Assembly (NCBI RefSeq): GCF_021590045.1
Contig: NZ_CP062221.1
Span: 1-64,000, forward strand
From: Cellulomonas palmilytica
GTDB taxonomy: Bacteria > Actinomycetota > Actinomycetes > Actinomycetales > Cellulomonadaceae
Reading direction: 5' to 3'
DNA: 64,000 nucleotides
Shown here: positions 1 to 8,968 of the stretch, piece by piece
Layout: each line of letters opens with the position of its first letter
Numbering within the stretch: the stretch's first letter is position 1
The notes under the pieces: generated by a model
What the model was told of the DNA's origin: nothing
What the model saw: the letters and a program-made list of their open reading frames with translations, nothing else
Database searches by the model: none
Made by a program: the position numbers and the translations under genes

Positions 1-255
1 ATCCGGGTGACCAACACCGGCACGACCGCGCTGAACGGCTGGACCCTGACGTTCCAGTTCGCCAACGGCCAGACCGTCCAGCAGGGCTGGTCGGCTGACT
101 GGAGCCAGTCCGGGACGACCGTGACCGCCAAGAACGCCGCGTGGAACGGTTCGCTGGCCGCCGGCCAGACGGCCGACATCGGCTTCAACGGTGCGCACAA
201 CGGCACGAACAACAAGCCGGTGAGCTTCTCGCTCAACGGCGCCACCTGCAGCTGA
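1..255 (+). CDS. C-terminal CBM2 domain of a secreted polysaccharide-degrading enzyme (5' partial)
   Basis: The frame is open from the first base, so the gene begins outside the window. The visible 84 residues are the C-terminal part of a family 2 carbohydrate-binding module: the pattern GWTLTFQF, then GWSADWSQSG, then AAWNGSLAAGQTADIGFNG, ending in a terminal Cys (ATCS) that would pair with a Cys at the start of the module. CBM2 modules bind crystalline cellulose or xylan through surface tryptophans, here those in GWSADW and AWNG. The catalytic domain is not visible, so the enzyme family is unknown. A strong hairpin follows the stop codon. Confidence 0.9.
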   Translation: MRVTNTGTTALNGWTLTFQFANGQTVQQGWSADWSQSGTTVTAKNAAWNGSLAAGQTADIGFNGAHNGTNNKPVSFSLNGATCS

Positions 256-268
256 CCTAGCAGGACGA

Positions 269-314
269 CACGGGAGAGCCCCGGGGACCGGATGGTCCTC
301 GGGGCTCTCCCGTG
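269..314. terminator. Hairpin terminator between convergent genes
   Basis: A 15-bp perfect inverted repeat (CACGGGAGAGCCCCG at 269-283 and its complement at 300-314) lies 13 bases after the CBM2 gene and before the 3' end of the convergent membrane protein gene. There is no T run, as is common in high-GC actinobacteria. It could serve both strands. Confidence 0.75.
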
Positions 315-347
315 CCCGGCGTCGGGCGGTGGTTCAGCGTGCGACGG

Positions 348-611
348 TCACCGTCGGCCGCGCATGTTGGCGGCGATCGACACCCCGATCACCGCGAGCA
401 CGATCTGGATGATGAGCTCGATCCAGTCGATGCCGTCGGTGTCCTTGACCCCGAGCAGCTCGGCGATGAGGGACCCGATGAGCGCCGCGACGATCCCGAC
501 GACGATCGTCAACCAGATCGGGATGTCCTGCTTGCCCCTGGCGAACAACCGCCCGAGCGCCCCGATGATCAGGCCGATGATGATCGCGGAGATGATCCCG
601 GAAATGGTCAT
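348..611 (-). CDS. GlsB/YeaQ/YmgE-family small membrane protein
   Basis: An 87-residue protein with three hydrophobic helices separated by short polar turns: SGIISAIIIGLIIGALGRL, then WLTIVVGIVAALIGSLIAELLG, then WIELIIQIVLAVIGVSIAA. The G-R-L-F-A-R-G-K motif after helix 1 is typical of the transglycosylase-associated / GlsB stress-response family. The length matches the family (about 80-90 residues). The ATG is preceded by GGAGG. The precise function of the family is not settled, but it is often linked to envelope or general stress. It converges with the CBM2 gene across a shared terminator. Confidence 0.88.
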   Translation of the reverse strand: MTISGIISAIIIGLIIGALGRLFARGKQDIPIWLTIVVGIVAALIGSLIAELLGVKDTDGIDWIELIIQIVLAVIGVSIAANMRGRR

Positions 612-731
612 GCCAACCTCCAGATGACGGCTGTCCTGTCGGACCGGTCATCCGGAATCTAGGTGCCCCTGGCGGGGTCTGCCCGTCGAGAGCGCGCCAC
701 CACCCGTGCGGGCGACCCGCCCCGCGGCTGG

Positions 732-1478
732 TCAGGCCGGCAGGAGGTGGGCGATCGCGGTGCGCGCCGCCGTCAGGACCGACGCCTCGTCGGCGTCCAT
801 CGCGACGGTCGTGACCCGCACGTCGCCGACGTGCGCGACGACGAGGTGCAGCTGCGCCGAGCCACCGCCGGAGCTGCCCGTCGCGACCAGGCCCGTGCTG
901 GCGTCGCCGAGGCCCGTGGCCGCGTCGACCGTCGCGGCGGTGTACTCGATCACGGAGCCCTCGGGGTCGCTGAACGTATACGCGGCGCACGGCGCGATGA
1001 ACTCCTCGAACGCGGTGAGCTCCGCGGCGTCGAGCGCGTCCACGGTCTCGAGCTGGACCGCCAGCACCGAGCCGGCCTCGTCGGCGAGCAGCACGTCTGC
1101 GTGCTCGCCGGCGCCGGACGCGAGGACCATGTACGCGTCGATCTGGGAGCTCAGCGCGTGGCACGTCTGCGGGGCGAACGAGGTGGCGTCGTCGGCCGGC
1201 AGCTCGGGCGTGAACAGGCCCTCGCCCACGGGCACGTCGACGACGCTCCAGCCGTCGCCGAGGTCGGCCGCCGTGGGCAGCGCGTCGGCGAGCGGGATCG
1301 TCGGGGCCGGCGTGGTCTCCTCCGGCTCGGGCGTCGGCTCGGGGGTGGGCTCGGCCGCGGCGGTCGTCGGCGCGCTCGTCGTGGCGGCGGCCTGCGGCGT
1401 CTCGTCCGACGAGCAGGCGGTGAGGGCCGCGGTGAGCGTGAGGGCGAGACCGAGGGCGAGGGTGGAGCGGCGACGCAT
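732..1478 (-). CDS. Secreted lipoprotein of unknown function
   Basis: A 248-residue protein with an N-terminal lipoprotein signal: an MRRRSTLALG basic start, a hydrophobic stretch and the lipobox LTAC followed by SSDE. Residues 30-60 form a low-complexity Ala/Thr/Pro/Glu tether. The rest, starting near IPLADALPTAADLGDGW, resembles the PknH sensor-like or DUF-type extracytoplasmic domains found in many actinobacterial lipoproteins, with two Cys (QTCHAL and APCAAY) that could form a disulfide. No catalytic motif is seen. The start has a good GGAT ribosome-binding site. No operon partner is evident. Confidence 0.8.
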   Translation of the reverse strand: MRRRSTLALGLALTLTAALTACSSDETPQAAATTSAPTTAAAEPTPEPTPEPEETTPAPTIPLADALPTAADLGDGWSVVDVPVGEGLFTPELPADDATSFAPQTCHALSSQIDAYMVLASGAGEHADVLLADEAGSVLAVQLETVDALDAAELTAFEEFIAPCAAYTFSDPEGSVIEYTAATVDAATGLGDASTGLVATGSSGGGSAQLHLVVAHVGDVRVTTVAMDADEASVLTAARTAIAHLLPA

Positions 1479-1566
1479 GGGGGATCCTGTCGGCGAGTGC
1501 GGAGCGGGCGCGCCATTGTCCCGCCGCGCCCGGCACCTCCTCGGCCAGGATCCCCCGTTCGCCGCG

Positions 1567-2400
1567 TCAGCCCACGTAGGCGAACGTGTCCGGGTCGGGG
1601 CCCGTGCGGTGGCCGCGGTCGAGCGCGGTCAGCGCGGCGACGTCCGTGGGCGACAGCTCGAAGTCGAAGACCGCCAGGTTCTCCTCGACCCTCGAGCGCG
1701 TGACCGACTTGGGGAACACGATGTCGCCGCGCTGCACGTGCCAGCGCAGCACCACCTGCGCGGGCGTGCGGCCCGTCTCGGCGGCGATGCGCTGCACCAC
1801 GGGGTCGCCCAGCACCTCGCCCTTGGCGATGGGTGACCACGCCTCCGTCGCGATGCCGTGCTCGGCGTCCGCCGCGCGCACCGCCTCGTTGGTGAGGTAC
1901 GGGTGCACCTCGATCTGGTTCACCGCGGGGATCACGGTCGTCTCGGCGAGCAGGCGGTTCAGGTGGTGCACCTGGAAGTTCGAGACGCCGATCGCGCGGG
2001 CGCGGCCCGAGGCGTAGATCTCCTCGAGCGTGCGCCACCGCGCGACGAAGTCGCTCACGGTCGGCAGGGGCCAGTGGATGAGGAACAGGTCGACGTGGTC
2101 GGAGCCGAGCGCCTCGAGCGTGCGGTCGAACGACGCGAGCGCGTCGTCGTGCGTGAGGTAGGAGTTGTCGAGCTTGCTCGTCACGAACACCTCGTCGCGC
2201 GCCAGCCCGCTGGCGGCGAGCGCGTCGCCGACGCCCTGCTCGTTCGCGTAGCCCTGCGCGGTGTCGATGTGGCGGTAGCCGACCTCGAGCGCCGTGAGCA
2301 CGGCGTCCTTGGTCTCGGCGGGCGGGATCTGGAACGTCCCGTAGCCGAGCTGCGGGATGGTCACGCCGTTGTTCAGGGCGATCGTGGGGACGGACGTCAT
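1567..2400 (-). CDS. Aldo/keto reductase
   Basis: A 277-residue NADPH-dependent aldo/keto reductase of the 2,5-diketo-gluconate reductase type. The motifs run in the usual order: GYRHIDTAQGYANEQGVG (catalytic Asp and Tyr), FVTSKLDN (catalytic Lys), LIHWPLP (catalytic His) and GVSNFQ, with the C-terminal FPKSVTRSRVEEN cofactor loop. The length is normal. The ATG at 2400 is chosen because the conserved N-terminus (TIALNNGVTIPQLGYGTFQ) begins there and a GAGG lies upstream, although the open frame continues for 1.6 kb antisense to the next gene. Its substrate cannot be told from sequence. Confidence 0.92.
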   Translation of the reverse strand: MTSVPTIALNNGVTIPQLGYGTFQIPPAETKDAVLTALEVGYRHIDTAQGYANEQGVGDALAASGLARDEVFVTSKLDNSYLTHDDALASFDRTLEALGSDHVDLFLIHWPLPTVSDFVARWRTLEEIYASGRARAIGVSNFQVHHLNRLLAETTVIPAVNQIEVHPYLTNEAVRAADAEHGIATEAWSPIAKGEVLGDPVVQRIAAETGRTPAQVVLRWHVQRGDIVFPKSVTRSRVEENLAVFDFELSPTDVAALTALDRGHRTGPDPDTFAYVG

Positions 2401-2492
2401 CGTGCCTCCTCGGTGGTGCGGTGCCCCCAGTCTCACCCCGGCGTGGCGGCGGGTCGCGCCGAGCACCCGGAGTCTCACCTGCAGGGACGCGA

Positions 2493-4001
2493 TCAGGCCG
2501 CCAGGCGCCTGACCTGCGGCCACAGCCGCGCCCACGGCTCGGTGGGGCCCGCGCACACGAACACCGGGTACTGCGCCTCCTCGTTGTCGACGCCCGAGTC
2601 GACCCCCGGCAGCCGCTCGCACCCGCGCAGCCACACGGGCGCCACGGGGTAGCCCGTCAGGACCACCGCACGCTCGTCGTCCGGGGGCGGTCCCCAGTCC
2701 GCGAAGCCGTTGTGGCCGCTCGCGACGCGCACGTCGTCGGGCAGCACGCGCGCGTGCTCGAGCGCTCCCGCCTCGCCGTAGTTCCCGGCGAGGACGAGGC
2801 CCGCGTCGTGCTCGTCGACGAGCGTCGCGACCCGCTGCGTGAACGCGCCCCACCCGGCCATCTCCGCCTGGTCCTCCCCCAGCGCCGCCCACGGGGAGTC
2901 CGCGAACGTGCGCTCGGGCAGCGCCGGGAGCGCGGCGGGCAGCGCGACGAGGCTCGCGAGCGCGCCGATCACCGCGAGACGGGCCGTGCGGCGCGGCTCG
3001 CGCGTCGCCGCGAGCGCGCACACGCCGGCCGCGACGAGCGCCGGGTACAGCCCCGCGAGGTAGTACGCCTTCCCGCCGGTGAGCAGGAAGAGGCCGACGA
3101 GCCCCAGGTACGCCCATGCGACGGGCCGCGCCCACGCCCACGAGCGCTCGCGCAGCAGCCGCACCAGCCCGACCACCCAGACCACCGTCACGACGGGGTT
3201 GAGCAGCACGAGCGACAGCCCGACGAACTCCAGCCGCCCGCCGAGCGTCAGGTACTCGTCGCGGATGTCCGCCGCGAGCTCGAGCTGCGGCCAGCCGTGC
3301 CGCGCCTGCCACACGAGGTTCGGCACCCACAGCGCCACGGCGACCGCCGCGCCCAGCCACGCCCACCCGCAGCGCGCGTGGTACCGCGTCTCGCGCACCA
3401 CGAGCACGCCCGCGGCCAGCGCGACCAGCAGGAACGCCACCAGGTGCTTGTTCTCCAACCCCACCCCGGCCACGAGCCCGACGACCACCCAGCCGCGCGG
3501 GTCGTCGCGCCGCAGCGTGCGCAGGGTCAGCCACACCACGAGCGCCCAGAACAGCGTGTCCGTGGTCGTCGTCGACAGCATGTGCCCGGAGATCAGGGTG
3601 ACCACGCCCGTGGCGACGAGCACCGCGGTCACCACCTGCTCGACGCGCCCGCCGCCGAGCTCGCGCGCCGTGAGCGCCGCGACCACCACCAGGAGCCCCA
3701 CCACCAGCGCAGGGACCACGTGCAGGGCCCACACGCTGCCGGGCGCGACCTCGTCGGCCAGCCGTGCGAGCAGCGGCGTCAGCGGCGGCTGGTCCGGGTA
3801 GCCCCACGCCGGCCGGTGCCCGGCGGCGACGAAGTACAGCTCGTCGCGGTGCGCCCCGTACCGGCCCGCGAGTGCGAGCAGCACGACGACGAGCCCGCCC
3901 GCGACCGCCAGCACCGCACCCCATGCCGGCGCGGGTCGCGCGCCGCGCGCCGCACCGGGTCCGCGCCCGCTCGTCGCACGCGGACCGTCCTCGCCAGCCA
4001 T
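2493..4001 (-). CDS. Glycosyltransferase family 39-like integral membrane protein
   Basis: A 502-residue polytopic membrane protein with about ten hydrophobic helices. The first external loop carries YGAHRDELYFVAAG followed by WGYPDQPPLTPLLARL, the acidic-residue signature of the ArnT/PMT_2 family that transfers sugars from polyprenyl-phosphate donors. The C-terminal soluble part contains a possible Cys pair (RGCERLP and VFVCAG). Such genes in actinobacteria modify cell-envelope glycans or proteins, but the acceptor is unknown here. The start at 4001 gives a short cytoplasmic tail before helix 1. It stands alone, 92 bases upstream of the aldo/keto reductase on the same strand. Confidence 0.85.
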   Translation of the reverse strand: MAGEDGPRATSGRGPGAARGARPAPAWGAVLAVAGGLVVVLLALAGRYGAHRDELYFVAAGHRPAWGYPDQPPLTPLLARLADEVAPGSVWALHVVPALVVGLLVVVAALTARELGGGRVEQVVTAVLVATGVVTLISGHMLSTTTTDTLFWALVVWLTLRTLRRDDPRGWVVVGLVAGVGLENKHLVAFLLVALAAGVLVVRETRYHARCGWAWLGAAVAVALWVPNLVWQARHGWPQLELAADIRDEYLTLGGRLEFVGLSLVLLNPVVTVVWVVGLVRLLRERSWAWARPVAWAYLGLVGLFLLTGGKAYYLAGLYPALVAAGVCALAATREPRRTARLAVIGALASLVALPAALPALPERTFADSPWAALGEDQAEMAGWGAFTQRVATLVDEHDAGLVLAGNYGEAGALEHARVLPDDVRVASGHNGFADWGPPPDDERAVVLTGYPVAPVWLRGCERLPGVDSGVDNEEAQYPVFVCAGPTEPWARLWPQVRRLAA

Positions 4002-4077
4002 CCACCGCCCCCTCGTCGGCGTCGAGCACCTCCGAGGAACCTAGCGGCGGCGACGCCCGCTCGGCCCGGGGCGCTCG

Positions 4078-4308
4078 TCAGGCGACGGGCGCCGCGGCCG
4101 TGCGGCGGACCCAGTCCACGACGAGCGTCAGCACACGCTCGTCGACGGGCCGGCACAGCTCCTTCTTGTAGGCGTCGAGCGACGCGCGTCCCGGCTGGTG
4201 GCGCAGGATGTGCGCCGCGTACGTCGACGCCGCAGCCGCCGCCGCGATGAGCCCCGACGACCACAAGCGCGCGTTCCTCGCGTTCGTCGCCGGGATGCTC
4301 GCCGACAT
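4078..4308 (-). CDS. Possible small hypothetical ORF or gene remnant
   Basis: An open frame of 76 codons whose last 45 residues (from AAHILRHQPGR to RRTAAAPVA) have a protein-like composition, while its first 30 residues are simply antisense to the truncated regulator at 4208-4525. I do not recognise a family. The C-terminal segment DAYKKELCRPVDERVLTLVV reads like the end of a longer protein, so this may be the 3' remnant of a gene disrupted at about 4200 in the same event that removed the N-terminus of the regulator. It could also be noncoding. Confidence 0.3.
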   Translation of the reverse strand: MSASIPATNARNARLWSSGLIAAAAAASTYAAHILRHQPGRASLDAYKKELCRPVDERVLTLVVDWVRRTAAAPVA

Positions 4309-4525
4309 GACCCGCTACCTCGACTCCGGCGACGTCGACGTCGCGCGCGACGGCGTCGGGTTCCGGCACCACGCGATGTACCTGTCCGACGACGAGCTCG
4401 CGCAGTTCGTCGCCGACCTGCGCGAGCTCGTGCTCCCGCGGCTCGCCCTGCCGCCCGACGAGACGCGCACCCGGCGGCTGTTCTCCACGGTCCTCGTCCC
4501 GCTCCGCGACGCCCCGAGCGCCTGA
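4208..4525 (+). pseudogene. ArsR-like winged-helix regulator, N-terminal DNA-binding domain missing
   Basis: The 105-residue frame matches only the C-terminal half of a common actinobacterial ArsR-like regulator: DDHKRAFLAFVAGMLADMTRYLD, then DVDVARDGVGFRHHAMYLSDDEL, then the helix that ends in RRLFSTVLVPL. Full-length members have about 90 more residues at the N-terminus with a winged helix. Here no helix-turn-helix can be found in any frame upstream, where the sequence is antisense to another ORF. The ATG at 4208 starts in junction sequence (MCAAYVDAAAAAAMS). It is therefore called a 5'-truncated remnant. A functional stand-alone sensor domain is less likely. Confidence 0.6.
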
Positions 4526-4540
4526 CTCACGCTCACGTCG

Positions 4541-5143
4541 TCACGCTCGACGCGCGGCCACCTGCTCCACGAGCCGGTACCGGCTGCTCTCGTGCTCCAC
4601 CGGCTCGAGCCCCGCCTCCGCGAGCCGCACCAGCGGCCGACGACGGTGGTGCTCACCGTGCTGCCGCCCCACCACGTCCAGCCCCCGCTGCACCACCCGC
4701 CCGAGCCACGCGGAGGACTCCACGTGGTCGGCGACCAGCACCAGCCCCTCGGGCCGGACCACGCGCCGCATCTCGGCCAGCACCGCGACCTCGTCGGGCA
4801 CGCAGCACAGCGCGAACGTGCACACCACCGAGTCGAAGTGCGCGTCCGGCCACGGCAGGCTCGCCGCGTCCGCCTGCACCGCCGTCACGGACACACCCTC
4901 CGCGGCCGCACGGTCCCGCGCCCGCACGAGCATCGGCACGCTCTGGTCGGTCACGACGAGCTCGTCGGCCCGACCCCGCAGGTGCGGCAGGTTCGCGCCC
5001 GTGCCGACCGCGACGTCGAGCGTCCGCCCGCGCACCCGCTGCGCGACCCACCGCCTGGCCGGGGCCAGCAGCCGCGGCTCGAGCCACGCCGTCGCGCGGT
5101 CGTACGTCGCCGCCTGCCCGTCCCAGTACTCCCGCCCGTCCAC
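4541..5143 (-). CDS. Class I SAM-dependent methyltransferase
   Basis: A 200-residue protein with the UbiE/Methyltransf_11 layout: YWDGQAATYD at the N-terminus, the SAM-binding motif TLDVAVGTGANLPHL, the acidic motif LVVTDQS, then ADAASLPWPDAHFDSVVCTFALCCVPD and the post-motif LAEMRRVVRPEGLVLVADH. The GTG at 5143 is preferred because GGGGGG lies just upstream and the upstream 38 codons of the open frame look non-conserved. The methyl acceptor is unknown. It converges with the regulator remnant, with 15 bases between the genes. Confidence 0.85.
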   Translation of the reverse strand: MDGREYWDGQAATYDRATAWLEPRLLAPARRWVAQRVRGRTLDVAVGTGANLPHLRGRADELVVTDQSVPMLVRARDRAAAEGVSVTAVQADAASLPWPDAHFDSVVCTFALCCVPDEVAVLAEMRRVVRPEGLVLVADHVESSAWLGRVVQRGLDVVGRQHGEHHRRRPLVRLAEAGLEPVEHESSRYRLVEQVAARRA

Positions 5144-5288
5144 CCGACCCCCCGTCGCGCGGGCCGCCACGGCCCGCCCGCCCCATCGTGCCCGTTTCCA
5201 CCCGGTCGGCACCTCGAACGCGCAACGACACGGTGACGAAGCGGTCACACCGTCCACGACCTGCGGCTTCGCCTCCTACGGTGGCGAC

Positions 5289-5861
5289 ATGACGACGAAC
5301 CGGGCCGGGGCACGGTGGCGCGCGGCAGCGGTCGTCGTGACGCTCGTCGTCGGCGCGGGGGCGACCCTCGCGACCTCCCCGGGACCCGACGACTGCCCCG
5401 ACCCGCCCGCCGACGGCGAGGTCAGCGCGTTCTACGGGCAGCAGGAGCACGACGACGCTGTGCGGCGTCCGGCCGGCTCGTGGACCCTCACCGTCGACGG
5501 CCGCGAGATCCCCGTACGGGCGGACGTCCACACCCCCGCCTGCATCTCCGCCGACGACCCGGACGCCGGCGTGCTGGTCACCCTCACGTTCGAGGGCGAG
5601 CGGATCGGAGCCGCACCCGAGGACTCGCTAAGCACGCTCACCATCAGCGACGGTCGCGGCCGTGTTTGGCACCCGGGCCGGGTCGACTCCGAGGCGTGGC
5701 GGGCGCAGGAGCACGAGCTCGACGACACCCCGGTACCGGCTCGCGCGTACCTCCACTTCGCGCTGCCCCTCGACATCGAGCCGACGGTGACCCTGCACCT
5801 CGGCGACCTCAGCGGGGACGTCGCGTCGATCCCGCTCGACGAGACGCCGGCCTCGCCGTGA
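5289..5861 (+). CDS. Secreted or membrane-anchored hypothetical protein
   Basis: A 190-residue protein with an N-terminal signal or anchor helix ([19 protein letters not shown]) and a soluble beta-rich extracytoplasmic domain with two Cys (DDCPDP and TPACIS) that could pair. No enzyme motif is recognised. The domain ([25 protein letters not shown]) resembles a small beta-sandwich. The stop codon overlaps the GTG start of the following membrane protein (GTGA), so the two are translationally coupled and may act together. Confidence 0.75.
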   Translation: MTTNRAGARWRAAAVVVTLVVGAGATLATSPGPDDCPDPPADGEVSAFYGQQEHDDAVRRPAGSWTLTVDGREIPVRADVHTPACISADDPDAGVLVTLTFEGERIGAAPEDSLSTLTISDGRGRVWHPGRVDSEAWRAQEHELDDTPVPARAYLHFALPLDIEPTVTLHLGDLSGDVASIPLDETPASP

Positions 5862-6559
5862 GCCTCGTGCCGGCCGGCGGGCGGGTGCGCGGCGAGCTCG
5901 TCCTGCACCCCGTCTCGCTCGCCGGCCTCGCCGTCCTGCTGGTCAACGACCACGTCCTCAAGGCCGCCGCGCCGGGGTTCGTGACGGGCAAGCTCTCCGA
6001 CGTCGCGGGAATGACGTTCTTCCCGTTCCTCCTGCTCGCCGCCCGCGACGTGCTCCTGCGACGACCGCCCACGGTTTGGTCAGCCTGGACCGCCGCGACC
6101 GTGACCGCCGTGACCTTCGCCGCGGGCAAGCTCGCCGACCCGGTGCGCGACCTGTACGCCACCGTCGTCGGCTGGCTCCGCTACCCCGCCGACGCCCTCC
6201 TCACCGGCGCCGACTCGCCGGCCCCGGTCGTCATCCACCCCGACGCGACCGACGTCCTGGCGGTCGTCGCATGCGCCGCAGTCACGGTGGTCGTCCGCCG
6301 CGTCTCGTCGACCCGCGACGTCGTCGTCAACCGAGGCGTGGCCACGGCCCACGCGCCGACCCACGTCCCGTGCACACAGGCGACAGAGCTCTGCGCTGTG
6401 GCGACACCCCCTGGAGACCAGCGGTGCGACGGTGCACCTGGGCCGACCCGAGGGAGGCCGGCCGACACGGTCGGAGGTACGCCATGGGATACGTCACCGC
6501 GCCCGACGGCGCGCAGATCTTCTACAAGGACTGGGGTGAGGGACGCCCGGTCGTCCTGA
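5858..6559 (+). CDS. Hypothetical membrane protein (3' end overlaps the next gene)
   Basis: The GTG at 5858 overlaps the preceding stop codon. The first 150 residues form three or four hydrophobic helices ([65 protein letters not shown]). The motif [18 protein letters not shown] recurs in actinobacterial membrane proteins of unknown role. After [10 protein letters not shown] the frame turns low-complexity and Arg/Pro-rich and runs 76 bases into the alpha/beta hydrolase gene. The natural stop may have been lost through a frameshift near 6330-6480, or the tail may be nonfunctional. Confidence 0.6.
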   Translation: MSLVPAGGRVRGELVLHPVSLAGLAVLLVNDHVLKAAAPGFVTGKLSDVAGMTFFPFLLLAARDVLLRRPPTVWSAWTAATVTAVTFAAGKLADPVRDLYATVVGWLRYPADALLTGADSPAPVVIHPDATDVLAVVACAAVTVVVRRVSSTRDVVVNRGVATAHAPTHVPCTQATELCAVATPPGDQRCDGAPGPTRGRPADTVGGTPWDTSPRPTARRSSTRTGVRDARSS

Positions 6560-7317
6560 GCCACGGCTGGCCGCTCAGCTCGGACAGCTGGGAGGCGCAG
6601 CAGCTCTTCCTCGCGGAGCACGGGTACCGCGCGATCGCGCACGACCGGCGCGGGCACGGCCGGTCGACGCAGACGTGGCACGGCAACGAGATGGACACGT
6701 ACGCGTCCGACCTCGCCACCCTCGTCGAGACGCTCGACCTGCACGACGTCACGCTGGTCGGGTTCTCCACGGGCGGCGGCGAGGTCACCCGCTACGTGGG
6801 CACCTACGGGACGGCGCGGGTGGCCCAGCTCGTGCTCGTGTCCGCGGTTCCGCCGCTCATGGTGCGACGCGAGGACAACCCCGGCGGCGTGCCGATCGAG
6901 GTGTTCGACGGGATCCGGGCGGGCTCGGCCGCCGACCGTTCGCAGCTCTACCGGGACCTGGCGGACGGCCCGTTCTTCGGGCTCAACCGCCCGGGTGCGC
7001 AGGTGTCGGAGGGCATCCGGCGCGCGTTCTGGCTGCAGGGGATGGCGTCGGGCGCACGCAACGCGTTCGAGTGCATCAAGGCGTTCTCGGAGACGGACTT
7101 CCGCGGCGACCTGGCGAGGGTCGACGTGCCGACGCTCGTCATCCACGGCGACGACGACCAGGTGGTCCCGTTCCCGGTCGGCGGCCAGGCCTCCGCCGAG
7201 CTGGTCCGTGACGCGAAGCTGCTCGTCTACCCCGGCGCGCCGCACGGCATCACCGACACCCACAAGGAACAGCTCAACGCCGACCTGCTGGCGTTCCTCC
7301 AGGAGGTGGCGGCATGA
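6484..7317 (+). CDS. Alpha/beta hydrolase, non-haem chloroperoxidase type
   Basis: A 277-residue alpha/beta hydrolase. The order is the oxyanion loop [13 protein letters not shown], the segment HDRRGHGRS, the nucleophile elbow GFSTGGGE, the acid in [11 protein letters not shown] and the terminal His in PGAPHGIT. This is the complete Ser-Asp-His triad of the cofactor-free haloperoxidase/esterase group, at normal length. The start at 6484 fits the conserved [18 protein letters not shown] opening. It heads a three-gene unit; its stop overlaps the next ATG. The substrate is unknown and may be an ester or lactone. Confidence 0.92.
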   Translation: MGYVTAPDGAQIFYKDWGEGRPVVLSHGWPLSSDSWEAQQLFLAEHGYRAIAHDRRGHGRSTQTWHGNEMDTYASDLATLVETLDLHDVTLVGFSTGGGEVTRYVGTYGTARVAQLVLVSAVPPLMVRREDNPGGVPIEVFDGIRAGSAADRSQLYRDLADGPFFGLNRPGAQVSEGIRRAFWLQGMASGARNAFECIKAFSETDFRGDLARVDVPTLVIHGDDDQVVPFPVGGQASAELVRDAKLLVYPGAPHGITDTHKEQLNADLLAFLQEVAA

Positions 7318-8180
7318 CGGCGCCGACGAACGGCTCGCTGGGCCCGCGGCCGGGCGGACCGGACACGATCGTCCTGGTCCACGGCTTCTGGGTCACGCCA
7401 CGGTCGTGGGAGGACTGGAAGGCCCGGTACGAGGCGCTGGGCTACACGGTCCACACGCCCGCCTACCCCGGGTTCGAGGTCGAGGTGGAGGCGCTGCGCG
7501 CCGACCCCACGCCCGTCCGCGAGCTCACGGCGCGTGGGGTCGTCGAGCATCTGGAACGGTTCCTCGACACCCTGCCGACGACGCCGATCCTGATCGGCCA
7601 CTCCGCCGGCGGCGCGTTCGTCCAGGTGCTCCTGGACCACGGGTACGGGTGCGCGGGCGTCGTCCTGAACTCCGCGCCGCCCGAGGGGATCCGCGCGACG
7701 CCCCCGAGCCAGCTGCGGTCCGTGCTGCCGGTGCTCCGCAACCCGCTGCACCCCAAGGCGGCCATCGGCCTGAGTCCGGCCCGCTGGCAGTACGCGTTCA
7801 CCAACACGCTGGACGACGAGGAGTCGCGTCGCCTCTACGACCGGTACCACGTGCCGGCGTCGCGTCGGGTGCTCCTGGAGGCCTCCCTGGCGAACCTCCG
7901 GCCCGGTCACCAGGCCCTGTGGGTCGACTTCGCCAACCCGCGGCGGGCGCCGCTCCTGCTGCTGTCCGGCAGCGTCGACCACATCCAGCCGCCCAGCCTC
8001 CAAGCCGCGACGGCCGCCCGCTACCGCGGACCCGGCACCGTGACCGAGCACGTGGTCCTCGACGGCCGCCCGCACCTCATGGGCGGGATCGCCGGCTGGG
8101 AGGACATCGCCGACCAGGCGCTCGCCTGGGCGGTCGAGCACGCGTCGTGGCAGCCGGAGCTCAGCAGGTCGGCCCGCTGA
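7314..8180 (+). CDS. Alpha/beta hydrolase (lysophospholipase-like)
   Basis: A 288-residue alpha/beta hydrolase of a different subfamily from its neighbour. Motifs: [15 protein letters not shown], nucleophile elbow [14 protein letters not shown], acid in [11 protein letters not shown] and His in [10 protein letters not shown]. The motif order and length are intact. Its ATG overlaps the upstream stop (ATGA), and its own stop overlaps the following ATG (TGATG), so the three genes are a tightly coupled operon. Proteins of this type often sit with AraC regulators and metallo-beta-lactamase-fold proteins, as here, but no shared pathway can be assigned. Confidence 0.9.
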   Translation: MTAPTNGSLGPRPGGPDTIVLVHGFWVTPRSWEDWKARYEALGYTVHTPAYPGFEVEVEALRADPTPVRELTARGVVEHLERFLDTLPTTPILIGHSAGGAFVQVLLDHGYGCAGVVLNSAPPEGIRATPPSQLRSVLPVLRNPLHPKAAIGLSPARWQYAFTNTLDDEESRRLYDRYHVPASRRVLLEASLANLRPGHQALWVDFANPRRAPLLLLSGSVDHIQPPSLQAATAARYRGPGTVTEHVVLDGRPHLMGGIAGWEDIADQALAWAVEHASWQPELSRSAR

Positions 8181-8956
8181 TGGCCGCCGTCACCCACGTC
8201 GGAGGGCCGACCACGCTCGTCGACGTGGGCGGCTGGCGGATCCTCACCGACCCGACGTTCGACGCCCCCGGCCGGACCTACCGGTTCGGCTGGGGGACGT
8301 CGTCGCGCAAGACCGCGGGTCCGGCGCTCCCACCCGACGAGGTGGGACCCGTCGACGTGGTGCTGGTGAGCCACGACCACCACGCCGACAACCTCGACGA
8401 CGCCGGGCGCCTCCTGCTCGTCGGCGCCACCGTGGTGACCACCGTGCCGGGTGCCGCACGCCTGGGCCACCGCGCCCGCGGCCTGCGCGCGTGGCAGACC
8501 ACCACCCTGGAGGCGCCCGGCAGACCGACGCTCACCGTGACCGCCACGCCGTGCCGGCACGGACCCGCCGGGACCCGCGCGATCGTCGGCGAGGTGATCG
8601 GGTTCCTGGTGACCTGGGAAGGGCAGCGGCACGGGTCCCTGTGGGTCTCCGGCGACACCGTGCTGCACCGCGGCGTGCGCGACGTCGCCGAACGGGCGGA
8701 CGTGAGCCTGGCGGTCCTGCACCTCGGCGGGGTGCGGTTCCCGGTGACCGGCCCGCTGCGGTACTCGATGACCGGCTCGGACGCGGTGCGGCTGTGCGCC
8801 GAACTGCGCCCGCGCACCGTCGTGCCGGTGCACTACGAGGGCTGGTCGCACTTCGCGCAGGGCCGCGCGGCGCTCGAGCGGGAGCTCGCCTCGCCGCGCA
8901 TGGTCGGGACGGTCCGGTGGCCCCGACCTGGCGCGCCGCTCGAGATCGAGGTGTGA
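8180..8956 (+). CDS. Metallo-beta-lactamase-fold hydrolase (UlaG-like)
   Basis: A 258-residue MBL-fold protein. The metal-binding motif is VLVSHDHHADNLD (HxHxxD), followed by CRHGPAG, the Asp in WVSGDTVLH and the terminal His in VVPVHYEGWSHF. This is the UlaG/RomA-like layout that usually hydrolyses phosphodiester or lactone bonds. The ATG at 8180 shares a base with the upstream TGA. It is the last gene of the operon, ending 12 bases before the convergent AraC gene. Confidence 0.9.
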   Translation: MAAVTHVGGPTTLVDVGGWRILTDPTFDAPGRTYRFGWGTSSRKTAGPALPPDEVGPVDVVLVSHDHHADNLDDAGRLLLVGATVVTTVPGAARLGHRARGLRAWQTTTLEAPGRPTLTVTATPCRHGPAGTRAIVGEVIGFLVTWEGQRHGSLWVSGDTVLHRGVRDVAERADVSLAVLHLGGVRFPVTGPLRYSMTGSDAVRLCAELRPRTVVPVHYEGWSHFAQGRAALERELASPRMVGTVRWPRPGAPLEIEV

Positions 8957-8968
8957 GGCCCGGGCCCC

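Noticed and set aside
1567..4029. An 820-codon open frame that appears to fuse an aldo/keto reductase to a long Arg/Gly-rich N-terminus
   Set aside because: The part upstream of the ATG at 2400 is antisense to the clear GT39-like gene read in another frame and has no protein-like pattern. Long shadow frames are expected at this GC content.
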